Source: JANYCG01 sp031431035 (GTDB lineage Bacteria; Pseudomonadota; Gammaproteobacteria; Burkholderiales; Burkholderiaceae_C). Taken from it: a stretch of DNA of 64,000 bases. The position numbers and the translations under genes are program-made. A model generated the notes under the pieces. The model searched no databases. It saw nothing but the letters and a program-made list of their open reading frames with translations, and had not been told where the DNA came from. Shown here piece after piece: positions 1-7,630 of the stretch (the first letter of the stretch is position 1; each line of letters starts with the position of its first letter). The DNA is taken from contig JANPCR010000182.1 of the NCBI GenBank assembly GCA_031431035.1, forward strand, positions 10,052 through 74,051, given 5' to 3'.

Positions 1-604
1 GTTGCCACACCTGGTGGCGGGGCAAGGCCGCGTCCAGACGCACAAAGCGCTGCGGAAACTGCTTGGCGCGGGCGGCGTAAGCGGCAGACACCTTTTGAAA
101 AAACGCCAAAGGCTGGGCTTCAAATTTGTCGGGAATGCGCGCGCCCGCCAGGCGCTGGGCCGCAACTTCAGGGGCCAGGTCGAACCACACCGTCATATTG
201 GGTTGGCGGATGGTTAAGTGACTCGCCAAATTATCCGTGGTTTGAACCCATTGTTCCAAAGCGCCCAACACCTCCAAATCAAACCCGCGCCCGCCGCCTT
301 GGTAGGCAAACGTGGCGTCGGTGAAGCGGTCACACAGCACCACTTCGCCGCGTGCCAACGCGGGTTCAATGCACTGCTGCAAATGATCGCGCCGGGCTGC
401 AAACACCAAAAGTGCCTCGGTCATGGCGTCCATGGCGTCGTTCAGCACCAAGGTGCGCAGCTTTTCAGCCAGTGGCGTGCCACCGGGCTCACGCGTGACA
501 GTGACCACCCTGCCCTGCGCCTGAAACGCCTTGGCCAAAGATTCAATGTGGGTTGACTTGCCTGCGCCGTCAATGCCTTCAAAGCTGATGAAAATGCCGC
601 TCAT
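1..604 (-). CDS. tmk: Thymidylate kinase, 3' end cut by window edge
   Basis: Phosphorylates dTMP to dTDP with ATP in the cytoplasm, for DNA synthesis. Reading the minus strand from the ATG at 604 gives 201 residues with no stop before the left edge. The protein starts MSGIFISFEGIDGAGKST, with the P-loop GIDGAGKST at residues 10-18, followed by TREPGGTPL near residue 37 and the DRFTDATFAYQGGGR segment that binds nucleoside monophosphate. The family is about 205-215 residues long, so only the last few are missing. The ATG overlaps the mltG stop codon (ATGA), so the two genes are probably translationally coupled. In related genomes holB usually follows, which would lie outside this window. Confidence 0.95.
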   Translation of the reverse strand, partial: MSGIFISFEGIDGAGKSTHIESLAKAFQAQGRVVTVTREPGGTPLAEKLRTLVLNDAMDAMTEALLVFAARRDHLQQCIEPALARGEVVLCDRFTDATFAYQGGGRGFDLEVLGALEQWVQTTDNLASHLTIRQPNMTVWFDLAPEVAAQRLAGARIPDKFEAQPLAFFQKVSAAYAARAKQFPQRFVRLDAALPRHQVWQ

Positions 605-1617
605 GGTGGGGTGTTTTTGGCGCGTTGGCCGCCGCGCTGGTATTTGTTAACCGCCCGATTGTGTTCTTCCAGGGTGGCGCTGAACTGGCTGGTGCCGTCG
701 CCCCGCGCCACGAAGTAAAACGAATTGGACTGGCCGGGTTGCACGGCCGCAATCAACGCGGCCTTGCCAGGCGCGGCGATGGGCGTGGGTGGCAAGCCAG
801 AGCGGGTGTAGGTGTTCCAGGGGGTGTCGGTTTGCAAGTCGCGTTTGCGCAAATTGCCGTCAAATTTGTCCCCCATGCCGTAAATGACTGTGGGGTCGGT
901 TTGCAGCAGCATGCCTTTTTTGAGCCGATTGGTGAAAACGCTGCCGATTTGCGCCCGGTCTTTGCCCTGCCCGGTTTCTTTTTCAATGATGCTGGCCAAA
1001 ATCAAAGCTTGTTCGGGCGACTTCAGTGGCGTGTCGGGCAAACGCAGGCCCCAAGCGGCGTCCAGGTTGTTGTCCATGGCCGTCAAGGCGCGTTTCAGGA
1101 CCGCGAGGTCGCTGGAGCCTTTGGCAAAGTTGTACGTGTCTGGAAAAAACCGACCCTCGGGGTGCACGCCCGGTTTGCCAAGTTTTTGCATGATTGCCTC
1201 AGCAGCAAGGTTGGCCGAGTCTTGTTTCAACAAAGGCTCTTTGGCCAAGGCCTGGCGCATTTGGTTGAAAGTCCAGCCCTCGACCAGCGTGATGCTGCGC
1301 AAGGCAACTTCGCCGCGCACCAGTTTTTGCAATATAGAGCGAGGCGTTTGCCCCGGCTCCAACTCAAAACTGCCAGCCTTGATGGCACGCGATTGCCCAG
1401 ACAGCCGAAACCACCAAAACAGCAGCGTCGCATTCACCTGCACGCCCGAGTCGGCCACGGACTGCGCCACCACCTGAGCGGGCGCTCCGGGTTCGACCGC
1501 AAAGCCAACAATATCGCCCCCTTGCTTCAGGGGTTTGTGCAGCCACCAGGCGCCCGCCCCAGCCAGGGCTCCCAAAGCGACCACAACGACGATGAAAAAC
1601 GCTAGTAAACGACGCAC
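601..1617 (-). CDS. mltG: Endolytic murein transglycosylase MltG
   Basis: Inner-membrane lytic transglycosylase of the YceG/MltG family that cleaves nascent peptidoglycan strands and is thought to set glycan length. From the GTG at 1617 it is 338 residues, close to the E. coli protein. It has one N-terminal membrane helix (residues about 5-25, LLAFFIVVVVALGALAG), then the periplasmic domain. The segment ASIIEKETG near residue 216 carries the catalytic glutamate, and QTDPTVIYGMGD and GLPPTPIAAPG are also family hallmarks. An upstream ATG at 1683 would give a longer product overlapping ygfZ; I prefer the GTG because the helix then starts directly after VRR. Its stop overlaps the tmk start. The divergent ygfZ begins about 45 bp away. 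Confidence 0.93.
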   Translation of the reverse strand: MRRLLAFFIVVVVALGALAGAGAWWLHKPLKQGGDIVGFAVEPGAPAQVVAQSVADSGVQVNATLLFWWFRLSGQSRAIKAGSFELEPGQTPRSILQKLVRGEVALRSITLVEGWTFNQMRQALAKEPLLKQDSANLAAEAIMQKLGKPGVHPEGRFFPDTYNFAKGSSDLAVLKRALTAMDNNLDAAWGLRLPDTPLKSPEQALILASIIEKETGQGKDRAQIGSVFTNRLKKGMLLQTDPTVIYGMGDKFDGNLRKRDLQTDTPWNTYTRSGLPPTPIAAPGKAALIAAVQPGQSNSFYFVARGDGTSQFSATLEEHNRAVNKYQRGGQRAKNTPP

Positions 1618-1662
1618 AACCCTAAACCCTGCAAGTGATAAACATTGATGATAATTCACGCC

Positions 1663-2769
1663 ATGACCACAGAACTCTCGCAAGCCACTCCACCGGGTAA
1701 CAAAGACGGTTACAAATCAGGTGAAAAATCGGGTGCAAATTCGGACGCACATGCCGATGGCAACCCACGCCAAGCTCTGGCAAGTGCGCCGCAGGGTCGC
1801 CTGGACGGTTCGATCGACTTGCACCATTGGGGCGTGATCAGGCTTGAAGGTGCTGACAGCGCGTCCTTTTTGCAAGGCCAGTTAACGCAGGATTTTGTGC
1901 TGCTAAAGCCCAACCAAGCCCGTTTGGCGGCGTTTTGCTCGGCCAAGGGGCGCATGCAAGCGAGTTTTATCGGCTTTAAGCGAAGTGACACCGAGATATT
2001 GTTGCTGTGCAGCCGCGACATTTTGCCCGCCACGCTCAAACGGCTCTCCATGTTTGTGATGCGCGCCAAAACCAAATTGACCGATGCCAGCGCCGAATTT
2101 TCTTTGATTGGCTTAGCTGGCAGCGCGGTTGAAGATTTGAAAGATTCAGTGCAGAACGAGTCGTCAGATGGTCTGCCCGAGAGCCTCAGTGCAGGCGTCT
2201 GCTGGCACGCGGGCGACCAAAGTTTCATAGGTCTGTACGCCGTAGACGGCGTGACCCGCGCCCTGAAGGTGGCCCCAGTCAACCCCAATTTGGGCGACAA
2301 CAAAGATGCGGCCGCAGCACTGTCTTCACCCGATCATCTGACCCATGCGCTTTGGCTTTGGGGCGAGGTGCGCAGCGGCATTGCCACCATCACGGCACCC
2401 ATCGTCGATGCCTTTGTGCCGCAAATGCTCAATTACGAATCGGTAGGCGGCGTGAATTTTAAAAAAGGCTGCTACCCCGGCCAGGAAGTGGTGGCGCGAA
2501 GCCAGTTCAGGGGCACGCTCAAACGCCGGGCCTACTTGGTGCATTGTTCGGCTGCCATGGCGGCAGGCGACGAGGTGTTTGGCATGGCTGATGCCGACCA
2601 GGCTTGTGGCACCGTGGCGCAAGCCGCTGCCGCACCTGGCGGTGGTTTTGATGCGATTGTGTCCATGCAGGTGGCTGCGGCGGCTGCGGGAGGTTTGACT
2701 TTTGCGTCAGCGTCAGGGGCCAAAATTGAACTGCTGCCGCTGCCTTACGCCCTGCTGGAGGACATCTAG
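1663..2769 (+). CDS. ygfZ: tRNA-modifying/Fe-S maintenance protein YgfZ
   Basis: Folate-binding protein of the YgfZ/GcvT-like family, involved in maintaining some iron-sulfur enzymes such as the tRNA methylthiolase MiaB. The signature KGCYPGQEVVARSQFRG is present at about residues 265-280, with the conserved Cys. The N-terminal part has GADSASFLQGQLTQD, typical of the family. Starting at the ATG at 1663 it is 368 residues; an in-frame ATG at 1648 and a TTG at 1645 would add a few residues. The first 40 residues are low in complexity (Gly, Lys, Ala, Asn) and poorly conserved. Transcribed away from mltG, with only about 45 bp between the two starts. Confidence 0.92.
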   Translation: MTTELSQATPPGNKDGYKSGEKSGANSDAHADGNPRQALASAPQGRLDGSIDLHHWGVIRLEGADSASFLQGQLTQDFVLLKPNQARLAAFCSAKGRMQASFIGFKRSDTEILLLCSRDILPATLKRLSMFVMRAKTKLTDASAEFSLIGLAGSAVEDLKDSVQNESSDGLPESLSAGVCWHAGDQSFIGLYAVDGVTRALKVAPVNPNLGDNKDAAAALSSPDHLTHALWLWGEVRSGIATITAPIVDAFVPQMLNYESVGGVNFKKGCYPGQEVVARSQFRGTLKRRAYLVHCSAAMAAGDEVFGMADADQACGTVAQAAAAPGGGFDAIVSMQVAAAAAGGLTFASASGAKIELLPLPYALLEDI

Positions 2770-2797
2770 GCAGGCCTTGCCTCAAAGTAAGTTTTTT

Positions 2798-3715
2798 CTA
2801 GGTCCCGGCGGTTCGTGACAGCGCCTTGAACATCTCTTGGTGCGCAATGCCAGCTTCTTCAAACACCTCGCCGCGCGGCGCAAAACCCAAGCGCTGGTAA
2901 AACCCGACAGCGCTGCTTTGCGCATGCAAGCACACCTCATGGTCGCCGCGCCCGCGAGATTGCTCGACCAGCGTGTTCAAAATCGCTTTGCCAAAATTGG
3001 CACCCCGCAAAACCCGATGCACCGCCATGCGGCCAATTTTGCTGACGCCTGGGGCCAGGGTCACCAAACGCCCCGTGGCCACCGCCAGCCCAAGGTGGTT
3101 GACCGACACCGCATGCAGGGCGGTTGAATCAGCGGCGTCCCACACCAATTCGGCGGGAATGCGCTGCTCTTGCACAAACACGTCGCTGCGAAGCTGTTGG
3201 GCCAGAGCGCCTAGCTCATTCCAATTGCCAATTTGAACCGGGGCCATGTCAGCCCCGGCTTCAAAATTCTCAAACATGGCGCGAAGCTCAGGCGGCAAGG
3301 CTTGGGACTTTTGAGTGGCCGGATCTGCGTACACATAGAGTAGTTCGCCCGTGATCAGCAGATCATCGCCACTGAAAATGCCGCCGACAAAGACGATGGA
3401 CGAGTTGCCGATGCGCTGGCATTTCATCCCCACGTCCAATTGATCGTCCCACCGAGCCGACGCGTGGTACTCAAGCGCTGCTTTTTTGACATACATGTCG
3501 CCGCCCAAGGAGTGCATGGACGATTCATACGGAAGCGCCAATTCGCGCCAATAGTCGCCCATGGCGGTGTCCAGGTACATCAAATAATGGCCGTTGAAGA
3601 CGATCTTTTGCATGTCCACCTCGACCCAGCGCACACGAAGGCGGTGGAACAGTCGAAAGTCTTGACGCCGCAAAGGCAGCGCGGGTGCTGTGGGAAGCTT
3701 TTGAAGGGTTTGCAT
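2798..3715 (-). CDS. Fusion of hotdog thioesterase and GNAT acetyltransferase
   Basis: Two domains in one chain of about 305 residues. Residues about 20-150 form a YbgC/4-hydroxybenzoyl-CoA thioesterase-like hotdog fold: RVRWVEVDMQKIVFNGHYL contains the conserved Asp region and helix start. Residues about 165-300 are a GNAT acetyltransferase, with FVQEQRIPAELVWD resembling ElaA and the acetyl-CoA loop VHRVLRGANFGKAIL. I chose the ATG at 3715. The frame stays open to 3826, but the extra residues include a TLQTLQTMQTLQ stretch encoded by short repeats at about 3710-3740, and would overlap the divergent msrA. The hydrolysed acyl-CoA and the acetyl acceptor are unknown. The domain calls are sure; the joint role is not. 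Confidence 0.85.
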   Translation of the reverse strand: MQTLQKLPTAPALPLRRQDFRLFHRLRVRWVEVDMQKIVFNGHYLMYLDTAMGDYWRELALPYESSMHSLGGDMYVKKAALEYHASARWDDQLDVGMKCQRIGNSSIVFVGGIFSGDDLLITGELLYVYADPATQKSQALPPELRAMFENFEAGADMAPVQIGNWNELGALAQQLRSDVFVQEQRIPAELVWDAADSTALHAVSVNHLGLAVATGRLVTLAPGVSKIGRMAVHRVLRGANFGKAILNTLVEQSRGRGDHEVCLHAQSSAVGFYQRLGFAPRGEVFEEAGIAHQEMFKALSRTAGT

Positions 3716-3844
3716 GGTTTGCAGCGTTTGTAGCGTTTGAAACGGGACTGTCGTGGGTTTGAAAACTGAGGCTAAAAATCGCCCTCTCAGCGCCGGGTGG
3801 CAAATCGCGGCACCATTGTCAGCCAAGTCGCCCCTTCATTTGAC

Positions 3845-4618
3845 ATGAACGATCCTGCCCAGCCTGCATCCGAACCAGCGCCCGCCACCCATGCCTTATT
3901 TTCGCGTTTCAACGTCATCTGCCTGTTGATTTTTGCATTGGCAGCGGTCTGGGTGATTCTTCAAACCCAAAGCAAGGCAAAAAGCCCGGCTGAACTTGTT
4001 GCCGCCCTTCCCGCCCCAGCGCCTGAGCTTGCCGCGGCATTGGCAGCCGATGGCATGACCGAGCAAAGCGTGGTGTTGGCAGGCGGTTGCTTTTGGGGTG
4101 TTCAGGCGGTTTTTCAGCACACGCGGGGGGTGTTGAGCGCGGTCTCGGGCTACGCGGGCGGCACGTCGGCCGATGCCAATTACCGCAGTGTCAGCGGCGG
4201 CCTGAGCAGCCACGCCGAAGCCGTGCAAGTGCGGTTTGACCCGCGCCAAGTGTCATACCTGCAACTTTTGCAAATTTACTTTGCGGTGGCCCACAACCCA
4301 ACCCAATTGAACCGCCAGCACCCCGACGTGGGGCCGCAATACCGGTCTGCCGTGTTTTTTGAAACCGCTGCGCAGCAAGTTGCCACCCAAACCTACATCA
4401 CCCAACTGGATGCCGCCGGGCTGTTTGGCGACAAAATCGTGACCCAGGTTGCGCCACTCCAGGCCTTTTACCCGGCAGAGGCTGAACACCAAAATTACGC
4501 CATCCGCCACCCCAACGCGCCCTACATCGCCCATTTTGATGCGCCAAAAATTGCTAACTTGAGGACCCTGTTTGAGAGCCTTTACCGCCCCGAACCCGTG
4601 CTGGTCAAGCCAAACTGA
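3845..4618 (+). CDS. msrA: Peptide methionine (S)-S-oxide reductase, membrane-anchored
   Basis: Reduces the S epimer of methionine sulfoxide in oxidised proteins. The catalytic motif GGCFWGVQAVF, with the nucleophilic Cys, lies near residue 78. SGYAGG and the long segment from YRSVSGG to HNPTQLNRQHPDVG are also typical. From the ATG at 3845 it has 257 residues, longer than cytoplasmic MsrA (about 180-210). The extra N-terminus carries a hydrophobic helix at about residues 20-38 (VICLLIFALAAVWVIL), so the enzyme is probably anchored in the membrane with the catalytic domain in the periplasm. A TTG at 3797 would extend it into the neighbouring divergent gene. No strong ribosome binding site is visible. 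A partner msrB lies at 41.4 kb. Confidence 0.93.
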   Translation: MNDPAQPASEPAPATHALFSRFNVICLLIFALAAVWVILQTQSKAKSPAELVAALPAPAPELAAALAADGMTEQSVVLAGGCFWGVQAVFQHTRGVLSAVSGYAGGTSADANYRSVSGGLSSHAEAVQVRFDPRQVSYLQLLQIYFAVAHNPTQLNRQHPDVGPQYRSAVFFETAAQQVATQTYITQLDAAGLFGDKIVTQVAPLQAFYPAEAEHQNYAIRHPNAPYIAHFDAPKIANLRTLFESLYRPEPVLVKPN

Positions 4619-4664
4619 CGGGTCAGATCGCGCGCCAACTCAACAGGTAGCAATCTTTACAGCT

Positions 4665-5750
4665 TTAGAGTGTTCGAATCACGCTGATGTGCTCGGTGCC
4701 GCTTTCAGGCAACCACACTTCGCCTGGGCGACCCAATATTTGCCGAATGGTGGCACCGGGGCGCGGCATGGCCAGGCGGTCAACCTTTTCGGTGGCGGGG
4801 TCAAACCGCAGCATGCTGTTGGTGGCCCAGTCGGTGCACCAAACGATGTCTTGCGCGTCCACATACACGGCGTACATGCGCGGGTTGTCGCCTGGCGGCT
4901 TCCAGGCGCGCCAGCGAGCAGAGTCTGTGGCGGGCAGGCTTGGGTCGTGCATCGACAAATTGCCGCTGTTCCACTCGCTCACCCAAATGCGCCCCCGGCT
5001 GTCCGACCACACCCGCCGCGCGCCCTGCCCGGGGGTGGGCGGCTCAACCACGCGCGATTCCCCTGAGGCAATGTCAATTTGTGCAATGAACGAGCCCGCC
5101 AGTGAGCAGTACCAAACATCGCCCTTGGGGGTGGCGCAAATGCCATACGGCCCACGCCCTTTGGGCGATTCCTTCACGCTGACCTGGCCCGTTTTGACGG
5201 CCACGCGGCCCACGTAACCGCTTTGCCCGGTGAACCAAACGTCCCCCGTTTTGTCGATCGCGCAGGTGTTCAAATTGGTGTAGGGCGTGCCTGCGGGCAG
5301 TGCAAAGACCTTGACCACCCTGCTGGGCCAAACCACTTGCACCATGGCGTTTTGTCCGCTGTCGGTGACCCAGGCAGAGCCGTCTGGCCCCGCGATCACG
5401 CCATGGGGTGACGAGCCGGTGCCCAATGCAATCAGCTCCGACTCGCCGGTTTTAGGATCAAACCAGCCCAAATGACCACTGCGTTGCGCCGTGAACCAAA
5501 CCCCACCGTCGGGCGCGGGGGCCAGGTCGTGAATACCCGTGACGCGCGGGGTTCTGAGCGGCCATGATTGAAGGCGATTCGCGGCAATGGTGCCCGCGGT
5601 GCCGGTTGCAACAGCCGTTTGCGCCGAAGTGGTGGAAGGAACAACGCCCAGCAGGCTGACAGCACTTGGCAAACCCACCAAACCTGCCAACACGCTGCGC
5701 CGCTGTAGACCCGGCCCGTTTTGAGGGGCGTTTAAAGCATTGAATGTCAT
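4665..5750 (-). CDS. Vgb-like beta-propeller protein with Tat signal
   Basis: A 361-residue member of the streptogramin lyase (Vgb/SMP-30-like) seven-bladed propeller family. Repeated blade motifs of the type GGVWFTAQRSGHLGWFDP, GDVWFTGQSGYVGRV and GDVWYCSLAGSFIAQID recur about every 42 residues. The N-terminus has a twin Arg followed by a hydrophobic run (RRSVLAGLVGLPSAVSLLG, residues about 19-37) and an Ala-rich cleavage region, so export by Tat to the periplasm is likely. Vgb proper opens virginiamycin B, but most family members in environmental bacteria have no known substrate. I make no claim of antibiotic resistance. The start at 5750 places the twin Arg closer to the N-terminus than the ATG at 5768. 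Confidence 0.8.
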   Translation of the reverse strand: MTFNALNAPQNGPGLQRRSVLAGLVGLPSAVSLLGVVPSTTSAQTAVATGTAGTIAANRLQSWPLRTPRVTGIHDLAPAPDGGVWFTAQRSGHLGWFDPKTGESELIALGTGSSPHGVIAGPDGSAWVTDSGQNAMVQVVWPSRVVKVFALPAGTPYTNLNTCAIDKTGDVWFTGQSGYVGRVAVKTGQVSVKESPKGRGPYGICATPKGDVWYCSLAGSFIAQIDIASGESRVVEPPTPGQGARRVWSDSRGRIWVSEWNSGNLSMHDPSLPATDSARWRAWKPPGDNPRMYAVYVDAQDIVWCTDWATNSMLRFDPATEKVDRLAMPRPGATIRQILGRPGEVWLPESGTEHISVIRTL

Positions 5751-5934
5751 GAAAAGCCTTTCTTTCAAGCGGGCGTTGCAGATTTCAAAGCCAATATAGC
5801 GCGAACGGGCTTTGCTTGCAGGGTGAGTAGCGTGGTTTTGGGCGGAGCGAGGGCGATCCCGACGCGATGTGGTGGTTTGTTGAGATCGTTGCTTTCGGGG
5901 CAGGTTGCCTTGGTTGGCGAGCCGAGGCCGCAGT

Positions 5935-5998
5935 GGTGAACAGCTCCGCGAATGTCCCCCGCCTTCGGCTCCTCCTTGATTTCGCTGCGCTATTCACC
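5935..5998 (+). repeat. Hairpin repeat, copy A
   Basis: The 50-bp core at 5941-5990 starts CAGCTCCGCG and contains GTCCCCCGCCTTCGGCTCC. It matches the reverse complement of 6098-6147 at 46 of 50 positions. It is flanked by short complementary arms, GGTGAA (5935-5940) and TTCACC (5993-5998), so the unit can fold back on itself. Confidence 0.8.
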
Positions 5999-6074
5999 CC
6001 AGCGCCATCGGCAATCAGCGTTTAGGGTTGGTTTTTGGCTTTTGAAAGCCTAAAAACACAAGTCCAATTCAACT

Positions 6075-6168
6075 GGATCAGGTCGACGGCGCATTCGGCG
6101 CAGCGGCATCAAGGAGGAGCCGAAGGCGGGGGACAGCCGCGGAGCTGAGTGCGCCGTCGACCTGATCC
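6075..6168 (-). repeat. Hairpin repeat, copy B
   Basis: Inverted relative to copy A, core at 6098-6147. It is flanked by a perfect 18-bp inverted repeat, GGATCAGGTCGACGGCGC at 6075-6092 and its complement at 6151-6168. These arms are unrelated to those of copy A although the cores match at 46 of 50 positions. Confidence 0.85.
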
Positions 6169-6183
6169 CACTCCGGATCGGTA

Positions 6184-6797
6184 TCAATAGTCGAGGCCCA
6201 CCAACCACTGCGCCCGCCCACGAGACTCCCAAACCATGTCGGCATTCAAGCGGTCGTTGCCTGCCAGCCGGGCTTGGGCGAATTCAAGGGTTTGGTGGTT
6301 GGACGCCATGTGGCGCTTCACCAAACGCGCCATGGCGACGCCCATCGGCACATCCAAAAACCAGCATTCGTCAAAATAGTGAGCATGGTTCCACCCATGG
6401 TCTCCGTGCAGCAGGTAAAGGCCCTCCACCAGAACGATTCGAATCGCGGGGTGAACCACAACGGCATCGGCTACCGGGTCGCCCACGCCGTGCTCAAAAC
6501 CGGGCCAGGTAACGCAGGCGTGGCGGGCGCGTCGGGATGAGCGACCGCCGCCGCCGAGTGGCCGGGCTTTTCGGCCATTTCAGCCCTTTCAGAATTTGCT
6601 TCGATTCCAGCGTTTGCCGATCTGGCCGCACTGTGGGCCTCATTCACACGATCCACCCAGCGCTGTGCGACCGTGCTTTTGCCCGACCCCGGCAACCCGG
6701 CCAAGGCAATCAGCCGCCTGGGCGCAGCGGGATCGGACAGGTGGGTCAAAAGCCGCTGAACAGGTTCCAAGAGCAGACTTGGCTCGGGGGTGGGCAT
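6184..6797 (-). pseudogene. Broken P-loop nucleoside/pantothenate kinase-like gene
   Basis: The 5' part (6797 to about 6500) encodes a normal start of this P-loop family, IALAGLPGSGKSTVAQRWVD at residues 29-48. The 3' part (about 6520 to 6184) lies in another frame and encodes the normal end: WPGFEHGVGDPVADAVVV, IVLVEGLYLLHGD, DVPMGVAMARLVKRH, RLAGNDRLNADMVW. Between them lies a stretch rich in Ala, Ser and Glu with no family resemblance. The central DGFHL segment expected in this family is missing. The gene therefore carries an internal loss plus a frameshift and is probably dead, although the two halves are otherwise well preserved, which suggests recent decay. A sequencing error could explain the shift but not the missing middle. 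Confidence 0.75.
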
Positions 6798-6837
6798 GGC
6801 GTTGCGTTCAGGTATTGGGTTTTAGTGGTCGCTAAAT

Positions 6838-6955
6838 GCTACTAAATATATAGCAAACTATGCATATTATTTGAGAGCTAGAGGCCTAAAACACTCACAA
6901 AACGGGCCAAAATTGACTTTTAGGTCAAAAAAGAACCTGCAGGTTCTTTTTCTCT
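6838..6955 (-). repeat. Modular palindrome repeat, copy 1 (palindrome type P1)
   Basis: Read on the minus strand: palindrome AGAACCTGCAGGTTCT with a T-run (6932-6947), a linker, the core CTCTAGCTCTC (complement at 6873-6883), then AGTTTGCTAT and a diverged inverted arm ending near 6838. The P1 part lies inside the reading frame of the GST gene, and the GST stop codon falls in the linker. Confidence 0.88.
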
Positions 6956-7630
6956 CCAAAGTGCCTGTTTTTGCATGATTTCGCCAAACGCTGGGGATTT
7001 GCAGAAGTCTGCCAGCCAAGCTTGCAGCGCGGGCCAAGGCTGGCTGGCAAACCAGTCGGGTTGAACGGCCGCAAATTGGCGGACAAAGGGCGCGATGGCG
7101 ATGTCTGCCAGTCCGGGGTGCGGGCCAAACAGTGCGGCTTGGTCTGCCAGGCGGTGGTTCAATTGCGCTGCAAACTGGGCGGCTTGATCGCGGGGACCGT
7201 AGGCACTTTGGGCACCTAGAGCATCAGCGGTCGCAACGCCCATTGCCTGGCGCTGCGGGTATTTGTAAGCGTCCAGCTGCTGTTTGAATGGCCCGTCACA
7301 CTGGGCGATCAGCGCCATCGCATCCGCCAAAGTCCCGCGCGAGGGCGCGAGCCAACGCAAAGGGTCATGTTGCTGCAAGGCCCACAGCATGATGTCCAGG
7401 CTTTCTTCCAGCACCTGGCCGTTTGGCAAAACCAGCACCGGCACCGTGCCTTTGGGCGACGCTTGCAGCAAGGCGGCGGGTTTGTCGCGCAGCAAGATGT
7501 CGCGGTGCTCATAGGCCAACCCGCTGGCAAGCAAGGCCAAACGCGCCCGCATAGCGTAGGGGCAGCGGCGAAAGCTGTACAAGATGGGCCGCAAGGCTGG
7601 GCCGACCGAGGCAGACTGGGTCAAGGTCAA
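6920..7630 (-). CDS. Glutathione S-transferase family protein
   Basis: A 236-residue cytoplasmic GST-fold protein. The N-terminal thioredoxin-like domain (residues about 10-85) has YSFRRCPYAMRARLALL, a CPYA motif near the glutathione site, and GTVPVLVLPNGQVLEESLDI, which includes the cis-Pro and the ES pair that binds glutathione. The helical C-terminal domain follows. The start is a TTG at 7630 that overlaps the trhO stop (TTGA), so translation is probably coupled. The last residues, EPAGSFLT, are encoded by the palindrome of a dispersed repeat (copy 1), so the natural C-terminus has been replaced or extended. Substrate unknown. Confidence 0.87.
   Translation of the reverse strand: MTLTQSASVGPALRPILYSFRRCPYAMRARLALLASGLAYEHRDILLRDKPAALLQASPKGTVPVLVLPNGQVLEESLDIMLWALQQHDPLRWLAPSRGTLADAMALIAQCDGPFKQQLDAYKYPQRQAMGVATADALGAQSAYGPRDQAAQFAAQLNHRLADQAALFGPHPGLADIAIAPFVRQFAAVQPDWFASQPWPALQAWLADFCKSPAFGEIMQKQALWREKEPAGSFLT

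Larger units (their letters stand above)
5769..6183. other. Gene-free stretch holding a paired hairpin repeat
   Basis: About 415 bp between the propeller gene and the broken kinase gene. I see no credible reading frame. It holds two inverted copies of a 50-bp repeat core (5941-5990 and 6098-6147), each enclosed by its own complementary arms. The remaining sequence is unremarkable. Confidence 0.7.

Noticed and set aside
625..1605. Open frame of 326 codons on the plus strand
   Set aside because: Antisense to mltG, no protein family signal.
4665..5750. Streptogramin resistance gene vgb
   Set aside because: Only the propeller family is supported; no evidence for the specific lyase activity, and the Tat signal argues for another role.
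6932..6947. LexA (SOS) box at the P1 palindrome
   Set aside because: AGAACCTGCAGGTTCT lacks the CTGT-N8-ACAG pattern, and the copies lie at gene ends rather than before SOS genes.
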